Numbered from the stretch's first letter, positions 34,495-48,160 are shown. The stretch is DNA of 64,000 nt from Echinometra lucunter (GCA_029962745.1 CM057152.1:27856672-27920671); one strand, 5' to 3'. Notes: generated by a model from the letters alone, not told the origin. Program-made: numbers and translations.

Positions 34495-35368
34495 GTAATA
34501 CATGTAGAGGCATTTGTGTAGTTTTATTTGTGTCAAAACCCCATTTTCTCATTTATATAATTTCTTAACATCTCTAAGCATTTCCAGTACTGGCAGAAGT
34601 TAATGAACAAATGCATCACCCAAATGAAATTCAATGTTGGGTTTTGATCAGTACACCAGAAGACATGCTGTCTGGAAGACAGTTGAGAAGCATGATCAAT
34701 TGCTGAAGATTTGCCTCCTTGCTGGACCTGCATTGCAATCACTCAAATCAGATGGGAAATTAAGGGGCTTTGAGAGACATAAATCTGATTTGCCTGATCT
34801 TGTTTCGTGCTTGGTTACCCTGTCAAACTTTTGATGAAATCCCTTTCATATTGTAGTTTCTCTTATGGATAAATCAGTATGAATATTACTGAAAATTAAA
34901 TTTCAGAACCCTGATGAGTATTTTTGTCTTTTGTTGATGACAAAATGATGTTTTTGTTTCTTTAACTACAATATCTGAAGGCATGATATTTTGTTACCAC
35001 ATTGTCTGTGGTAATGATCATTTATTTATTAGATTATCATTTTTATGTTCTGCTGTAGGTAAGCTAATGAGGTTCATTTTTGAAAGTGTGTATAGGTCTA
35101 TGAATCAGTTTGAACCGCTTTTAATCATTATTACTGTTGACATGTTACTTAACGTTATTATGTTGGAAGGCAGTTATAGGTTATTTTTATTGCCAGTATT
35201 CCTGTTTTATCGCTCTCTAAAGCTCTATAGATATAATTTGTGAGGGAATTAATATATCCATATATATGGTACATTAACATGTACATGTGTGTGTGAACTA
35301 ATCTTGCTATCAATCCTCAAAGACTTCGTCATATCTGAGAGCTTTCCCATTAAAAATATCTTCATGGA
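34495..35368. other. Non-coding region
   Basis: No recognised feature. Confidence 0.45.
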
Positions 35369-36027
35369 ATAATTCGTCCCTGTTTTCACGAAGTGACGGA
35401 TACGAGGAAAATCACAATTTTTTTTTCAATTTTGAGTTTTTTGCATTTTTGGACATCTTTCACTAACATCTTGAACCTCACAGAGTTTCAGACCTTAATA
35501 ATGTGTAATTACGTAACTATGGCAATGACGTCAACAAGAAAATACCTAGTAAAAGAATTTTCTGTTTTCACGAAGTGATGGCTTTCAGCAGTCCCATATG
35601 TTTTACGTGCGCGGCTGAGTTTCGTTACTTCATGAAAAAAATAAGAGTGCGTCTTCGATTTGAATACGCGATTGCGCACAATTAGGTCAAATGTGCGCTC
35701 ATCAAGTCCCATTTGTTTGACACGCGTGTGACTGAGATCCGTCACTTCGTGAAAACATAATCACAGTGGGACCTTGAATTTTGTGTTTTCATGAAATGAT
35801 GGCAGTGTTTACACCTCGTTTCTTCTAAAATATAAAAAGAAATATGCAAATGATTAATAATGAACATTGTCCAGAATATGCCCTATACGAGGATATAAAA
35901 TTTATTCACCCTTCATACATTAAAGAGGTTGAGATTGAGGTTTGAAACTTTGAAAGTGATTTACTAAAAACTAACTTTTTTAAAGTTCTGCGCTCATCTG
36001 TCGCTTCGTGAAAACGGACAAATTATT
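35369..36027. mobile_element. TIR element with repeated TTTTCACGAAGTGA words
   Basis: The outer ends ATAATTCGTCCCTGTTTTCACG and CGTGAAAACGGACAAATTAT form an inverted repeat. The same CACGAAGTGA core recurs inside, in both orientations, at about 35568, 35742 (inverted) and, degenerate, at 35788. The inner pair encloses its own inverted repeat with CAGTCCCATATGTTTTACG and related AAGTCCCATTTGTTTGACA. This may be one element inserted in a relative, or one element with duplicated arms. Confidence 0.75.
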
Positions 36028-38959
36028 TCAGGTGTCACAGGAATATACAGTAAAGTTTAAATCATAGTAATTTCTCCCTCCTTATATCGATGTTGCTTGT
36101 GTGCAAGCTTGTTCGCAAGATCCTAACTATTTACAAAATTATATATGACATTTTGACTGCTCAAAGGGATCAAACATATTTCTCAGGCATGTTTAATGTG
36201 GGATCAAATGGAGCTTAAGAGATGCTCAAAATACACTGAGCCAGGGTTCCTAAAGCCTAGTGAGCGACTTTGATACATCCAACCAAATCCAATTAAATGC
36301 TTTCCTGTGCAATCAATAGAAGTAATGTGACATACATACCGTTACAGGGTTGTTTGATATTTCTATACCGCTGAAGTTGAAGTTGAAGTTACTTTCAGGC
36401 AATAAAGATGTTTATTTTTAGCCTGTCAATGTAGAGTATACATGTATGTATTGATGCTGTGTGCTTTTTCTTATTATTTATTTTGTATTTGATAAGTAGT
36501 TATTAGGCTTACAAAAATAACCTTCCTCTTTTTTTTCTAGGTTAGGACTAAAAATATAGAAGTATGATCTTGGAGAGTAAAAATCAGTATCATATGAGCA
36601 GGTCCTGGAAAAATGGATCGTAAATTTTTGATTGATTTATTTGTTGATCATCTAAAGTGATCATTCATCCTTACTGTCCTAGTTTATAGGAGATAAGTTT
36701 CAGGTTTAAATTTCCAATTTCCTGACATGTTTCGGTCATTTTTTATTATTTTGAAAGAAGGTCTACATTGTAAGTGTTCTTTGGGGGGTTATTTTAGTTA
36801 AAGTAAACCTACGCATACATTTCCATTATATGTTAGAAAGAAAGGAAGAAAAACAGCTTGATTTACAGAATATTGATACTTCCTCATTGCTAAAGATAGC
36901 AAGAAATTCAAGGTAATTACAAGTAGGTCTATGCAATAGTATGCATATCCTCAGATATCTTGGGTCAATTCCTGTCGGAAAGAATCTAATGTTTATATTT
37001 CAATAATCAGTCAATAGATTATACTCTGGACTACCAGTTAATACATTTTTATGCTTTGCTCACTTTTGTGCAGCTTCCCCTCCATCAAAATACATTTGCC
37101 CATCTACAAGTTACCTGACTTTGTTGTGATTCTGTCAGAACTTCTTTTATTCAAGTTTTTGTTCAATTGATTTATAGATTGATCCAAGGGCTGAATATTT
37201 GTTGTCATGTCAATGAAACTCGATATTCAAATTTTCTTCATGAACTGTACATTGTAAGGTGATGACTTAACTAGATGTAAATACATGTATGAAATGTTGC
37301 ATCGTACCGGGTATGAACATTATGGAAACTCAAGATCATTGGTGTAGACATGAAAATCTTTTTTTGTTTTGTTGCTGTGTCAGAAAAACAAATGGGATGT
37401 TGATCAAGTTCATTGGGACAGGAAGTATAGATCTAGCAGGAAGGGTGTTGTGCTGCATCAGACAAGTTGTGGTCGTGGGAAAGCAAAGATCCCGATAAAG
37501 ACAGGATGACATTGGAATCTTTGTGGTATACCAGGTTTTAGTGGGGTTTTCTGTAATAAAAGCAGGAATAATTTTGATGTGAGATATTCTTCAAAGTTGT
37601 TAGCAGAATCAATGTGTGTGGTTTTAGGTGATAACTGTGCGGTTACAAGAAAATGTTCTGTATAAATTGCACAATTGCAGGTATTTAACCTTGCATAACT
37701 CAAAGTCGGATAAGTCAAACTTTTCTCAAGTTGAATCATTTTTTGACCAGACTATACAAAACATGTTATCTACATTTCCTAAGTCGAATTTTGCATAAGT
37801 CAAACTATTTTGTGGTCCCAACAGATTCAAACTTAGACAAAATTAACAGTATTTTCATTAACCGACTTCTGTGAATGGTGACGTTTGTAAAAATATCAGT
37901 TGCCAATAGTCCTCAGCACCTATCTTTGAAGTAACAGATTTTTTTTAAACTTAAGGAATACAAAATATTTGAAATTAATTTTTGTCTTGAAGAGCACATT
38001 CACATTACCAATATATAACCCACGAGAATAGTGTTCTTACTCCACCTAGAAACATCTGTCCTATCTTGAGCGTGTCTGTAATATATACATGTAGGCCTAC
38101 ATGTAAAATCCTCTTATAGCTAAGATCCGAAGCTCAGTCCTCAAGTCTTTGTTGGCTTATAATCCCTTCCCTCCATAAGCAACATTCTAAATTCCATAAT
38201 TGTTGAAGATCTGTTGTAAGATTTTAATGAACTATCGTGTAATTCTTCAAGGTTTGTTAGGTAGGCCTAATCTGGAAGCAGCACAGTCTTGAGCAAGATA
38301 ATCCCATTCAAATTTGATTTGTGTCAGAGAGGACACCATTGTTTCTTTAAGTCTTTCTTTGTGGACTTCTTTTCAAGGGCTTGTTTCAGTATGAGTCATA
38401 AGACCTTATTTGACAGGTTTGAAATGAATGAATATCAGATGGATATCCAGTATTCCTAGAGGAGGATTTTAGTACTCAGGTAATTTACGACTGAGGACAT
38501 CTACCTGATTTCCATTAGTGTTTTACAAATTTCATGTATGTCTCCATGCTTTTCACCATGTGTTTGGAGATTTGCAGATGGGGTTTTGAAATTTTTACAC
38601 ATCTCTGACAAACTGGACCAACAACTCCCCCCCCCAAAAAAAAGGTAAGTTTGGAATATACATATGCCCCTATAATATCATATTGATTGGTTGATTGACA
38701 GAAATTCTCAGTGAAGGAGAGAGGGATGGGGGAGGAAAGGGGGTATTACATTCATGTCTTCCATTTGGAGTACCACATTCTGTAGGAACTTGATGATATT
38801 CCCGCATATGTTTTGGGGTAAAATAACTTGAGTAAAATTTGTTGACATTATGCCTGTCATAATAATGACATTTGTGACAGCTGACACATTTGATTCCACT
38901 TTTCTTACCATGCACCTTCAATAATGAAATCAAACTATACTGAAATCATATGTCTTGAC

Positions 38960-39053
38960 AGATCTGTCCAAATATCAAGAGAGACATATCATTGCCAGTT
39001 TGAGATGAGATCTGTCCAAATATCAAGAGAGACATCATTGCCAGTTTGAGATG
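38960..39053. repeat. 48-bp tandem duplication
   Basis: AGATCTGTCCAAATATCAAG and the bases after it, ending in GCCAGTTTGAGATG, occur twice in direct tandem (38960-39007 and 39008-39053). The second copy lacks two bases (AT) but is otherwise the same, so the duplication is recent. Confidence 0.9.
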
Positions 39054-42000
39054 GTGTAAACCACTATCATCTTGCATGTCCTCTCAGATGGGAATACATG
39101 CATGTCTAGTCTTTCACGGACACTGTCACCTCTTCTGGTTTTGATGAACATTATGAGTCATGCTTATATCCAGTACCTGCAAACTCGGGCAAACTACACT
39201 GATGGTGGTATTGCCAATTTACTGTAATTAGATGAGATAACGGTTTCATTAAGTAGGCCATGTTGTCTTGCATACAGTCATTAACCATCTGGCGGCTGGA
39301 TGAGTTTCGCTAGAATCGCTGGTGGTTCCGTTCCGATTCTCCTTCAAGGGTGTCTCACACTCTCAAGACTCCATACAGCCAAATGTCAAGAATGTTTTGG
39401 ACATGCTTTAGGTTATTTTTGGTTAGTTCCGTGCTGCTTCTCAGATTAAAATGGACAAATTTGTGAATGACATTTGATCATAAGTTATCAATCAGATCTT
39501 CCTACTCTGTGAATGGCAACTTCTGCAGTAGAATTCTACTCTTATAAAATCATTTTCCAATGTGATGTTTCTAACTTCATGTGAACCGGATGTTATGGGT
39601 TTTCATGTACACATGTAAGGCTGACAAACAAGATTAACATTATGAAAGACTACACTTTTGGAGGAATTAATCCCTGTATTACCATTGGTAATTTGTATAT
39701 TCCCTAGGCTATAAAGTTGTACACTGTATCTGCTCATAAGTTATAAGCCAAGATGAGCTGCCATAATGTAAACCTTCAATGGATTTAGGGCATCTCTCCG
39801 TCTCTACATTTTACTGTGGTAAAGGCAAAAGGGTATCAGAAATAAAGAGACTTACTACATGTAGTTAGAACCACATCACAAACGAGATTCTTTGAGCTTA
39901 TCATGAGGCCCAACATGAACAGGTTTAGGGCATATGAGCCACCAAATTTTCACCCTGTCATTCCCCAAATTTCAACTCTCTATCTAGTCAAATTTTAATC
40001 CTGGACCCCCAAATTGTGAAATTTTAGCAGGATGCTTGTACAGATGGACTTAAAGAGGCTCTGTCGTGGGTTTTCATGGGGAGTGAATGATAATTTGCTG
40101 ACACCAGCCTTTGTGAAAAGCACTGGTAATACCTGTAATAGAGCTACATTTCTGGAGCGCAGCAAAACAAAGTGTCCCACCATAAACATTTTTCGGCCTG
40201 CTTCGGGCATTCTCGGGCCAGGGAAAGTGAGATAATGACTTTGCCATATGGAGCAAAGGGTGGAATATACAGAGCATTACATAAGGTCTGTTGGTCATAA
40301 AACTCATAGTGATGGACAACACCTGTTATTGGGTAAGCACTCATGGTGTCAAATTCACAATGTTTCTTTATCGAGTTTTGTTATAAACGTTTTGTGTCTG
40401 AACAGGCAGCAAGTAAAGAGTTTGTGGAGAACCCTGCTTGTGAATAGAGTTTGTTTTGCCTGAGCTGTTTTTTTCTATTTTCTTAGAGTATGAATCCATG
40501 GGATGCAAGCATGAATTTTTGTAAAGTTATTGTGCAGCAGTCTCTGATCTAGCAAATCACCAACTGGATTAAAGTGACTAATGTTTTGCAAAATTCAGTG
40601 AGAATGAAGAACTGGTAGATGCATTTTGTCAGAAATCTTGTAAGATCTTTCAAGCTCACAGATCTTAACTTGCTGTTTGCTGCAAGCAATCCTCTAGAAT
40701 AATGCAATTCTAAATTAGTGAGTGCAAACTTTACCTAGGACTGTTTGGGTAAGACATTAATGCCCCCACACTGATTCCTAAATAAAAAGGTTATGAACTA
40801 TCCCAGCAGTGGGCTTGACATTGCAGCATAATTGAATTCAAGGTCAAAGGTCACAACTGAAAGACAATCTGGGCAAAACAGCATGGAATATCTTGAGGTA
40901 GTTTCGATTTTTTACTTGGAATTTTTTTAGATTGATTCATATCAGGCTAAGTGATTAAAAACATGATCAGACCTGGGAATGACAATAGAATGTTTATCAA
41001 ATTATTTTTATCGCTATGATTATTTATTGCTATTTATGTGCTATTTATTGCTTGGACTATACTCATTATTTATTTGCTGTTTTTATTACAGTTATTATTT
41101 TTGCTTGTGCTGTGACACTAGGATTATAAATTTACTTGTAAATTTTAGATTTTTATTACATGTTAATGTTTGTGTACATGATATATTTTGAGGCATGAGG
41201 TCATACATGTATAATGTTCCATTATTGTACATGTACTGTATCCGGTGTGAAGAACAATAGCAGAAATGGGCTGTCTATCTACAGTGTATTTCGAGGAAAG
41301 CATTGTGATTCATTCCTAATTTAGCCTCCAGAGAAGTAATTCAATTTTTGGCCAAAGTCTCCATCCATGTACACTTGTAGTGTCAAAGTTTGAACTCTGT
41401 TGATCTCCATTTCTTGTATTGGAGATCGAATGAACGATGAACTTTTGTTGACAAGGCAGACTTCTAGCTGCGCCGGGCAGGGTATGAGATATACCACTGA
41501 CTGGCCCTAAAGAAAGGAAACCAAAAGGCCGCCCAGGGGCATGACACTCTGGAATGCTAATCCCGAACGTCCACGAAAGGCTTGGCTAGATCCTGTGAAT
41601 GGTAGCCTATTGATTTCTGCTCACTGGCACTCAAATCTGTTGAGACACAAGTGAACTGGCCATGTTATTGAGTTCTGGGCAGATGAGTTTTTATGACTGG
41701 ACATCAAACCTGTTTCTACTGCTGAACTGCATGCAGTGCTAGGTTCATTCTGTTTAGTATTACTCGTGTGGAACAGGGCATGGACTGTTGGGACTTGGCA
41801 GTTTGTGATTTTGTTTGGCACCGTGTTGAATAAAGTATAGTGAGTTTTGTTATTGCTTTGTGGAATTATGATGTACTCTGCATATGTAGCCCTGTGCTAG
41901 CTGTGCATGGAATAAAACAAGAAAGGTAAAGTACCTTGACAAGATATGTTGTCCATTTACTCACTAGAAGTCTTAATGTCATTTTCATTGTTGCTTATAT

Positions 42001-42125
42001 TCATAGTATATATTTGATAAACCTTTTGTAAGTTCCATTGTTTGTTTCGTAAACGGACTGACTGTTATTCTGAATGTTTTAGTATGATTTACATGGATTT
42101 TTATGCTTTACAGTTGCCATCGTCT

Positions 42126-42260
42126 GCATAATAACAATAATGGTTTCTTGTATAGTGCTCTTGCCCGTCAGAATTGACGCTCTAGCTGGCTCTCCACTGT
42201 TATTACCCCAGTTTTAGCAGGGCATCCATTAAGGCGCTCCAGCATTTCAAGTTTGGAATA
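42126..42260 (-). mobile_element. Possible LINE 3' tail, minus strand
   Basis: Read on the minus strand the segment ends AGCACTATACAAGAAACCAT followed by TATTGTTATTAT. A short GC(G/A)CTATA motif followed by a degenerate ATT-rich tail is common at the 3' ends of CR1/L2-like retrotransposons. No protein part is visible, so this is a guess from the tail alone. Confidence 0.3.
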
Positions 42261-44284
42261 TCTCATTTCATCTGGTCTCTCTCTGTTTGAGAAATATCCA
42301 CTATAAAGTAGTACTTCATGTATCATGCAAGTAGAAGAAGGCTATTTAAACTGCTAGTGTCACTCTAGACTCCAGAGATTTCTACAGCTTCATAGTTCAG
42401 ACTTTATTAAATCCTTGTGATATTCATGCTTCTTCCAGCCATTCTATATCACTAGTCCAGACTCCAGTGATTTATTGTTCAGTTTGAGCTGACTGATACA
42501 GTAGAAGCCGGTTTTACATTCTCTAAAGCTACAAACTGTCCTTTGCAAATGTAGTCTATGTACACATCGCACCTAAATACAAATATTTGAAGGTAGCTCC
42601 TTTTTCTTCTACTCGCAAGAATGTGCTTGTAACAAATTTATGAGGTCCTACTAAACCAAGCTGAACTTATCAACTTGCATACACCACAAAAGCCCTTTCT
42701 CTGTCTCTATGGGGGCAGCCTACTGTATTTTTTAAATGACTCAGATTGGGGTGTAATGGACACGACCGTCAGCTTTGTTCCCATTGTCCCCGCTTCAAAG
42801 CCTCCTAGGTTTTGTCCTCCACCCTCACAGGGTTTCCGCTCTTGAAACAGTTAGAAAAAGGGGTGAGTGTGAACTTGGTTAAAAAATCCCAGAGTTCTGG
42901 GAGAAAGAATGGATGTTGTGGAATGTAATGAATAGCTCAGACTGGGTAAAACCACTTAAAATGAAAGAAACTAAATTTACCTGTGAGAAGTAGCAAGTAC
43001 ATGCACTGTATGATGTGCCAAAGATCTGTTATTACTGCGGAGAAGAAATCTTAGGATACTGCAGATTGTATTGATTTAATGCAAGGTTTATTTCATTTCC
43101 AATAACAAAAGCAACATAATTTACAGAGTACATCATTGTGAGATGAAATGAAATGGGAACCTACTGGAAAGCATACATGTACACTTAGCTTGTTTGTGTA
43201 CAATGTACTTTCCCTATGATAAGAAATATATTGGATGGTATACCTACATCTAAGCTATAAATTATTTTTCTTTATGTTTGGATATTTTGCAATCTCTGTC
43301 ATAGTAAATGAGCAACAAACTATTCAGTTTTGGAGCTAAAAAAATAATTTTTTAATGACTCTTTTGGATTCACATTTCTGCATGCTCTTTCCAAAGGGGT
43401 TTTGATTTTTCAATAATTTCATACTTAACCTTTTGTTTGGCTTTTATATTCATGAATTACTGATGAATGTTCACCTTTTTTTAAACAAAATTTGTCCTTT
43501 GTACAAACTTGTGACATAGGTACAAGTGATGAGTTATGGAAGCTGTCTTTTTCATTCATTCCTTAATCTTTGCCCTCCACTCTAGTCCTCGTACCATGCA
43601 CTCTGTTTATAAAATGTTAAAAAACGGATCTGTGAAGTAAATGTCAAAAGTACTTTCGAATGGGTCAACGGATTAGGGGAAAAACAATGACTCAATTTTG
43701 GCCTCATTGAATGGTACGTCAAGATGTTGCTTACGTCAGCGGGAACGACTCGCAGAGGCACTTCCAGCTCTAACCTCGTTTCTCAGTAACTTGGATCACA
43801 TCCGATCCATGGGAAGGATGAATTGTTTGATTACGAAGCTATACAGGATTGGGATATGGAATCAGGAAGTGAAATTTGTGAACGAGTTTGAAGATGATTT
43901 ATACAATGTCGGTTTCATGACATCACCGTTATACATGTAGCACTTCAATATGCAGCTCAGTTCTGTTATGACAGAGCAAATTTATTAAGTGCTCTCAGAT
44001 ATTAGGAAGTTTCGGTACATGTAGAAAGTAAAGAAAACTATGATCAATATATTCGACTACTTCCTGGCTATTTCTTCATAGTATGGAATGCATTCACTAT
44101 TATACACGTAGGAAGTCTTTTTGCATAAGAATTGCATGTAGGCTAATTCTTGCCAGATTCAAATTTGCTTGAAAGATAAACTGGAGTTCTGGTCATGCAA
44201 TCTTTATTGGGGGAAAAAAAAAGGGGAAAAAAGATAAAATTTCAGAGCAATTTTGAAAGTTGCTCAAGAGATTATAGTTGGTGT

Positions 44285-44600
44285 ATGATGATAATATAAT
44301 ATATTTATCGCGCCAAATCCACTCTGTGGAGTTCTCAAGGCCCGTGCCCCGTGTACATGTAAATGATCGAGAATTGAAAAGCAATGTTTTGAGATGATTT
44401 TTAAAAGAGTCAGAGGATGAACACTTTTTGATGTCTTCAGGAAGGCTATTCCATAATTTAGAACTTGAGTATGCAAATGATCTTTCCCCCCCCCCAAGTT
44501 TTAGCAATTCTGGGGATCACAAGAGAGTTGGAAGTGGATGAGCGTAGAGATCTCGTAGGGGTGCAGTACCTTGAGATGTCAAAATTATCACTGTGACAAG
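44285..44600 (-). pseudogene. 3' end of a CR1/Jockey-type LINE reverse transcriptase ORF, frameshifted
   Basis: On the minus strand two frames carry the C-terminal signature of non-LTR retrotransposon ORF2. The first reads SRYCTPTRSLRSSTSNSL and then VIPRIAKT. The second reads ERSFAYSSSKLWNSLPEDI, then KKCSSSDSFKNHLKTLLF. They meet at the C tract at about 44487-44495 (G tract on the minus strand), where the length change breaks the frame. The pattern of a Leu-Arg-Ser-Ser block, then FxxxxxxLWNSLP, then a FKxxLKTxLF end, is family knowledge for CR1/Jockey-group elements. Downstream, GGCGCGATAAATATATTATA (minus) looks like the usual 3' UTR end with an ATT-rich tail. Only the extreme 3' end is present, as expected for 5' truncation. 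Confidence 0.85.
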
Positions 44601-44829
44601 AAATCAACTCAATCTTGTTGAAGAGAATATGCACTACACACAGATGTTCAGCCATCCACTCAATTGAGATGTTTCTCGTCTTTATCTCGAATGTGAGGGC
44701 ATTGGAAGAGTACTCCCATTTAGAGGACATTTCTACATGTACCATGATATTCCTCCAAACTGACACTAAAAGACTCGGAAAGCTCACAAATTGTCTTTCA
44801 CCTTCTAGAATGCAAACTTTTATGTTTAA

Positions 44830-47800
44830 CCCATAGACGTACAGCGTCGCCTAAAGGCGACGTTTTGTGTGTTGTGAGAAAACTAGGCCTTCCCATGACC
44901 TGGGACCTGGACAGGGAGAAAGATAAAAAATTGGCCAATCAGGAGGTACCTCTCATACCTCATGAATAAATTTGCATGCTGAGCTATTTATTTTTGAAAG
45001 GCCCCAATTGGACATTTCACTCTGAGTCCGTACGAGCCTGGAAAATGTTGACGTCGCTGCATAGAAACCGCGCGTATCCAGGAAAATCCCCTATTATCGA
45101 TATTCGCGATCGCAATATTGTCTGACTGGGACTCAAACATGGCCACCAGTTTGGCTCTGCGATACGCAGGGGAGCGAGATTTCTCCTTTATTTGCATTGT
45201 CTAATCATTTTTTCAGTTATTTACATCTATTTAAGCCTTTGTTCAGGATAATTCTTACTTTCTGTCGATATATTAGCGTTTGATTTTTTGTCTAGTGGAG
45301 TTTTGGTGAGTTGTGGTTGAGCATTGTGTTTCTTTGATGCGACGTTGATCTGTGCACTGTAACTAGCACAAGAGTTTTCAGTTTGACCAAGTCAGTGTGT
45401 GATTTTTCCCCTGTAGTTTCTGCTTTTAGTTTTGCTTCTACACCCCTCTGTCGTCACTGTGAATAACTTTCATGTGATGTATCTTTATTTCTTTACGGAA
45501 AATTGTGTTCGTTTGTTGTGTATTTTCTATGGTTTAGCCTGAATTTAGCCTAAACCAATAATCTGTTTTATTTGTGCAGCGCCATGCTGTGACCTGTGTG
45601 TGTTGGACGCACTACGTTACGTGTCGTGTTGTATACGTTTGACTGTGAAGTGTGAGTGTAAACAACCAATCGATTTTGGTCTCAATCTCTGCAATCCTAT
45701 GTTTAGTAGCCAAATTATTGATACATCTGGGAAATACAGGTCCTAAATGTGTTGATTCTTTTTCCTGGTTGTGTTCCAATTGAGAATGAAAAATATGACA
45801 TGAAATATTGTTATGTCTCGTACATCATTTTTTCATCGACATCGTGAATCAGTGCCCTGCATGTCTGCACATGCACCAAGCTGGTGGCCATGCATTCCGA
45901 CACCCAGACTATATGGCTTTGCCATTTATGAAAAATATAAATAACCGCCCCTAATCCTATTAAAGACAATCACAAAAACAATTCTACTTCTCTTCCAAAA
46001 TTTTCCCCTGAATTTCTCTTCCTCTTTGATAATAGAGACAGTGTATCGCTAGGCGCTTTCACACCTACCCGATCAGGAAAAATACCTGGTATTTTCAGAT
46101 CGGGTATTCTACCCCGATCAGAAAATACCAGGTATTTTGCCAGTGTGAAACCAAATTACGCGTAATATCCCTGTAAGAAAATACCCGTAAATTAGTAGGT
46201 ACTTTCTCAAAATTACGAGTACTTTCTCCAAGGTCGCGGGGATTTTTGTAATGTGAAAGCAAATTACGAGAACTTGTCAAGCACTGGCGCACGAAGCGTG
46301 TACTGTACTTTGTGTACCGTGTACGTATTGGATGTCGTTATCGTTTGTGTACCGTACATTCTGGATTTGAGATTTGTATTGTCTATTTCTAGCTACGTCG
46401 TTGTTTTTGTAAAGTTCTGTTCCCCTTTCGTGTTTTTATTTATGATTTATTCTGATATATCGATACGGTAGTATGTCATCCTCTGATAACGCTGTGGAGG
46501 GAGGAGGAGGTGTACACGGCAGTGGCCTCCTCCTCCAGCCAAAGAAATAGGACTATCTACGATATGCTGGATGCAAGACTTGCCAGCCTTGGGTTTGAGA
46601 GGATACCTCTCGAAATAAATAATAAACTGAAAGTTCTATAGAGAGATTATCAGACTGCAAGTGTACATCAGTATTTAGAGATCGACGTATCGATGATCGC
46701 ATCGAGCTAACTAGCTAGCACTATTAGAGCCGAGCTATATAGTTGAGCGAATTTAAAAGCACGAGCCTCGTCTGCAAAATAAATAGTTCTGCGCATGCTC
46801 GTAACTTCGAGAACTTACCCCGAAGAGGTCTGGCTTCGGGTAGGTGTGAAAGCGCAGAACAATTAACGGGTATTTTGGGGCCTTAACAAGTTCTCGTAAT
46901 TTGCGGGTATTTTTCCTGATCGGGTAGGTGTGAAAGCGCCTGCTATGGGGAAAAATGGGGAGAGGAAAAGTTGCTACAAGTCTGATTCATAATCATTCTG
47001 GCTTTGTTTCCCATTCTCAACCTCTCTTATCATCTCAATTTCTTTTCTGGCTGGCCAAGACCGAATTTGTTTATAAACAGGAGATAACGTTTCGATAGAC
47101 ACCACCAAAAATCTGTAAACACAATGCAGCTGGCCAGTGTACTGTACTGTGCACGTGGCCTGGCCTGGGAGTTTGATCTAGCTGGGGTCGCTAGTCTTTA
47201 TTTCTAGTAATTATTCCCTTACTATTTATCCTAATAAACTTCTTTATTACAGTTTTGATGTATTTACATTCATATGAATGTCGAATCTAATTCAGACAAC
47301 TGTGTCACTTGCTCAAATTTCTTATTACAATATTTGCCTCAATAACATGTCTCTAAAAATGCTTACATACATTTGAAAGGTTTAGAAGACAAGACTACAC
47401 ATTCACGCTTCATTCAGATCACGATACACATTCACTGCACTGCACAATGTCTGTTATCGGGCGGGAAAGTGATAAGCGTATGGCATTGTCCTAAAATTTG
47501 CATACGCAGTGTGGGTTGTTCTATTTCCTTCAGGGGGGTAAAACTTTCGGAGCTCATTGATTTTGTATTATGTATAAATCAAAACATGATTTCATGTACA
47601 TAACTATTCATTTTTCACGTAAATAAATTCGAATAATACAACAATCCATTCTATAATTCTACATTTTTATGATCATACTTTTGACGTAATTGTCTGATCC
47701 CTTTGTGAGAAATAAACTCTGCCGTCTGGACTTTTTCGTGGATTGGAGATTCCATGATCGTATGGGGGTGAAATATGCAATAGATTTGGAAAATGAATGG

Positions 47801-48072
47801 ACAATAATGATATATTGCACTATATGAAGAACAGAGCAGAGTGGAAGATGTTTGAATTATTTCATTCTTTTGACTAGACACAGAAAATGAAGAGATACGT
47901 GATGGCATTGTTTTTCCCCAATGAATAAAATCATTTTCTTGAGCACGGACCCTTCAACTAAAATGCAGATGCCAAGGGCTAAAAATAGGATGAGACAAGA
48001 GTTGCCGGCGGGAAGGTGTGTACTTTTTGAGTGATCGATGGAAAATATAGTAAAGGCTTGTACGTCTATGGG
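44830..48072. mobile_element. piggyBac-like TTAA-flanked element, no transposase seen
   Basis: A perfect 14-bp terminal inverted repeat CCCATAGACGTACA (44830-44843; inverse at 48059-48072) is flanked on both sides by TTAA (44826-44829 and 48073-48076). TTAA duplications and CCC-type ends are hallmarks of piggyBac, with Kolobok as an alternative. Beside the left TIR is an 8-bp-stem hairpin GTCGCCTAAAGGCGAC. Removing the nested element at 46051-46941 leaves about 2.35 kb, close to autonomous piggyBac size, yet no frame longer than about 85 codons survives. It is therefore a decayed or non-autonomous element. CATGGCCACCAG-type blocks occur in opposite orientation at about 45138 and 45883. Confidence 0.82.
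46051..46941. mobile_element. 891-bp TIR element nested in the piggyBac-like element
   Basis: Ends AGGCGCTTTCACACCTACCC and GGGTAGGTGTGAAAGCGCCT form a perfect inverted repeat of about 36 bases. GCT flanks both sides (46048-46050, 46942-46944), compatible with a 3-bp target duplication. A second inverted copy of GCGCTTTCACACCTACCCGA lies inside the right end (about 46837-46856), and AAATTACGAGAACTTGT recurs in both halves. No transposase frame. Its position shows that it inserted after the piggyBac-like element. Confidence 0.85.
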
Positions 48073-48160
48073 TTAAGGTAAAAGAGAAAAAAAATAAAGA
48101 AAAAGTAAGTTGTCTTTTTACAGTGAACAGTATGCTTGGAGAGTGCTGTACAGTTGCATA

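Larger units (their letters stand above)
36030..44284. other. Long non-coding stretch
   Basis: Over 8 kb without a supported gene. A segment around 37690-37820 with TCAAAGTCGGATAAGTCAAA and CCTAAGTCGAATTTTGCATA words looks like a dispersed repeat. A 48-bp tandem duplication and a possible LINE 3' end are listed separately. ORFs are short, and many begin without ATG. Confidence 0.45.

Noticed and set aside
43698..43940. 80-codon frame in a GC-richer patch
   Set aside because: It starts at TTG rather than ATG, lacks family motifs, and has no convincing splice sites.
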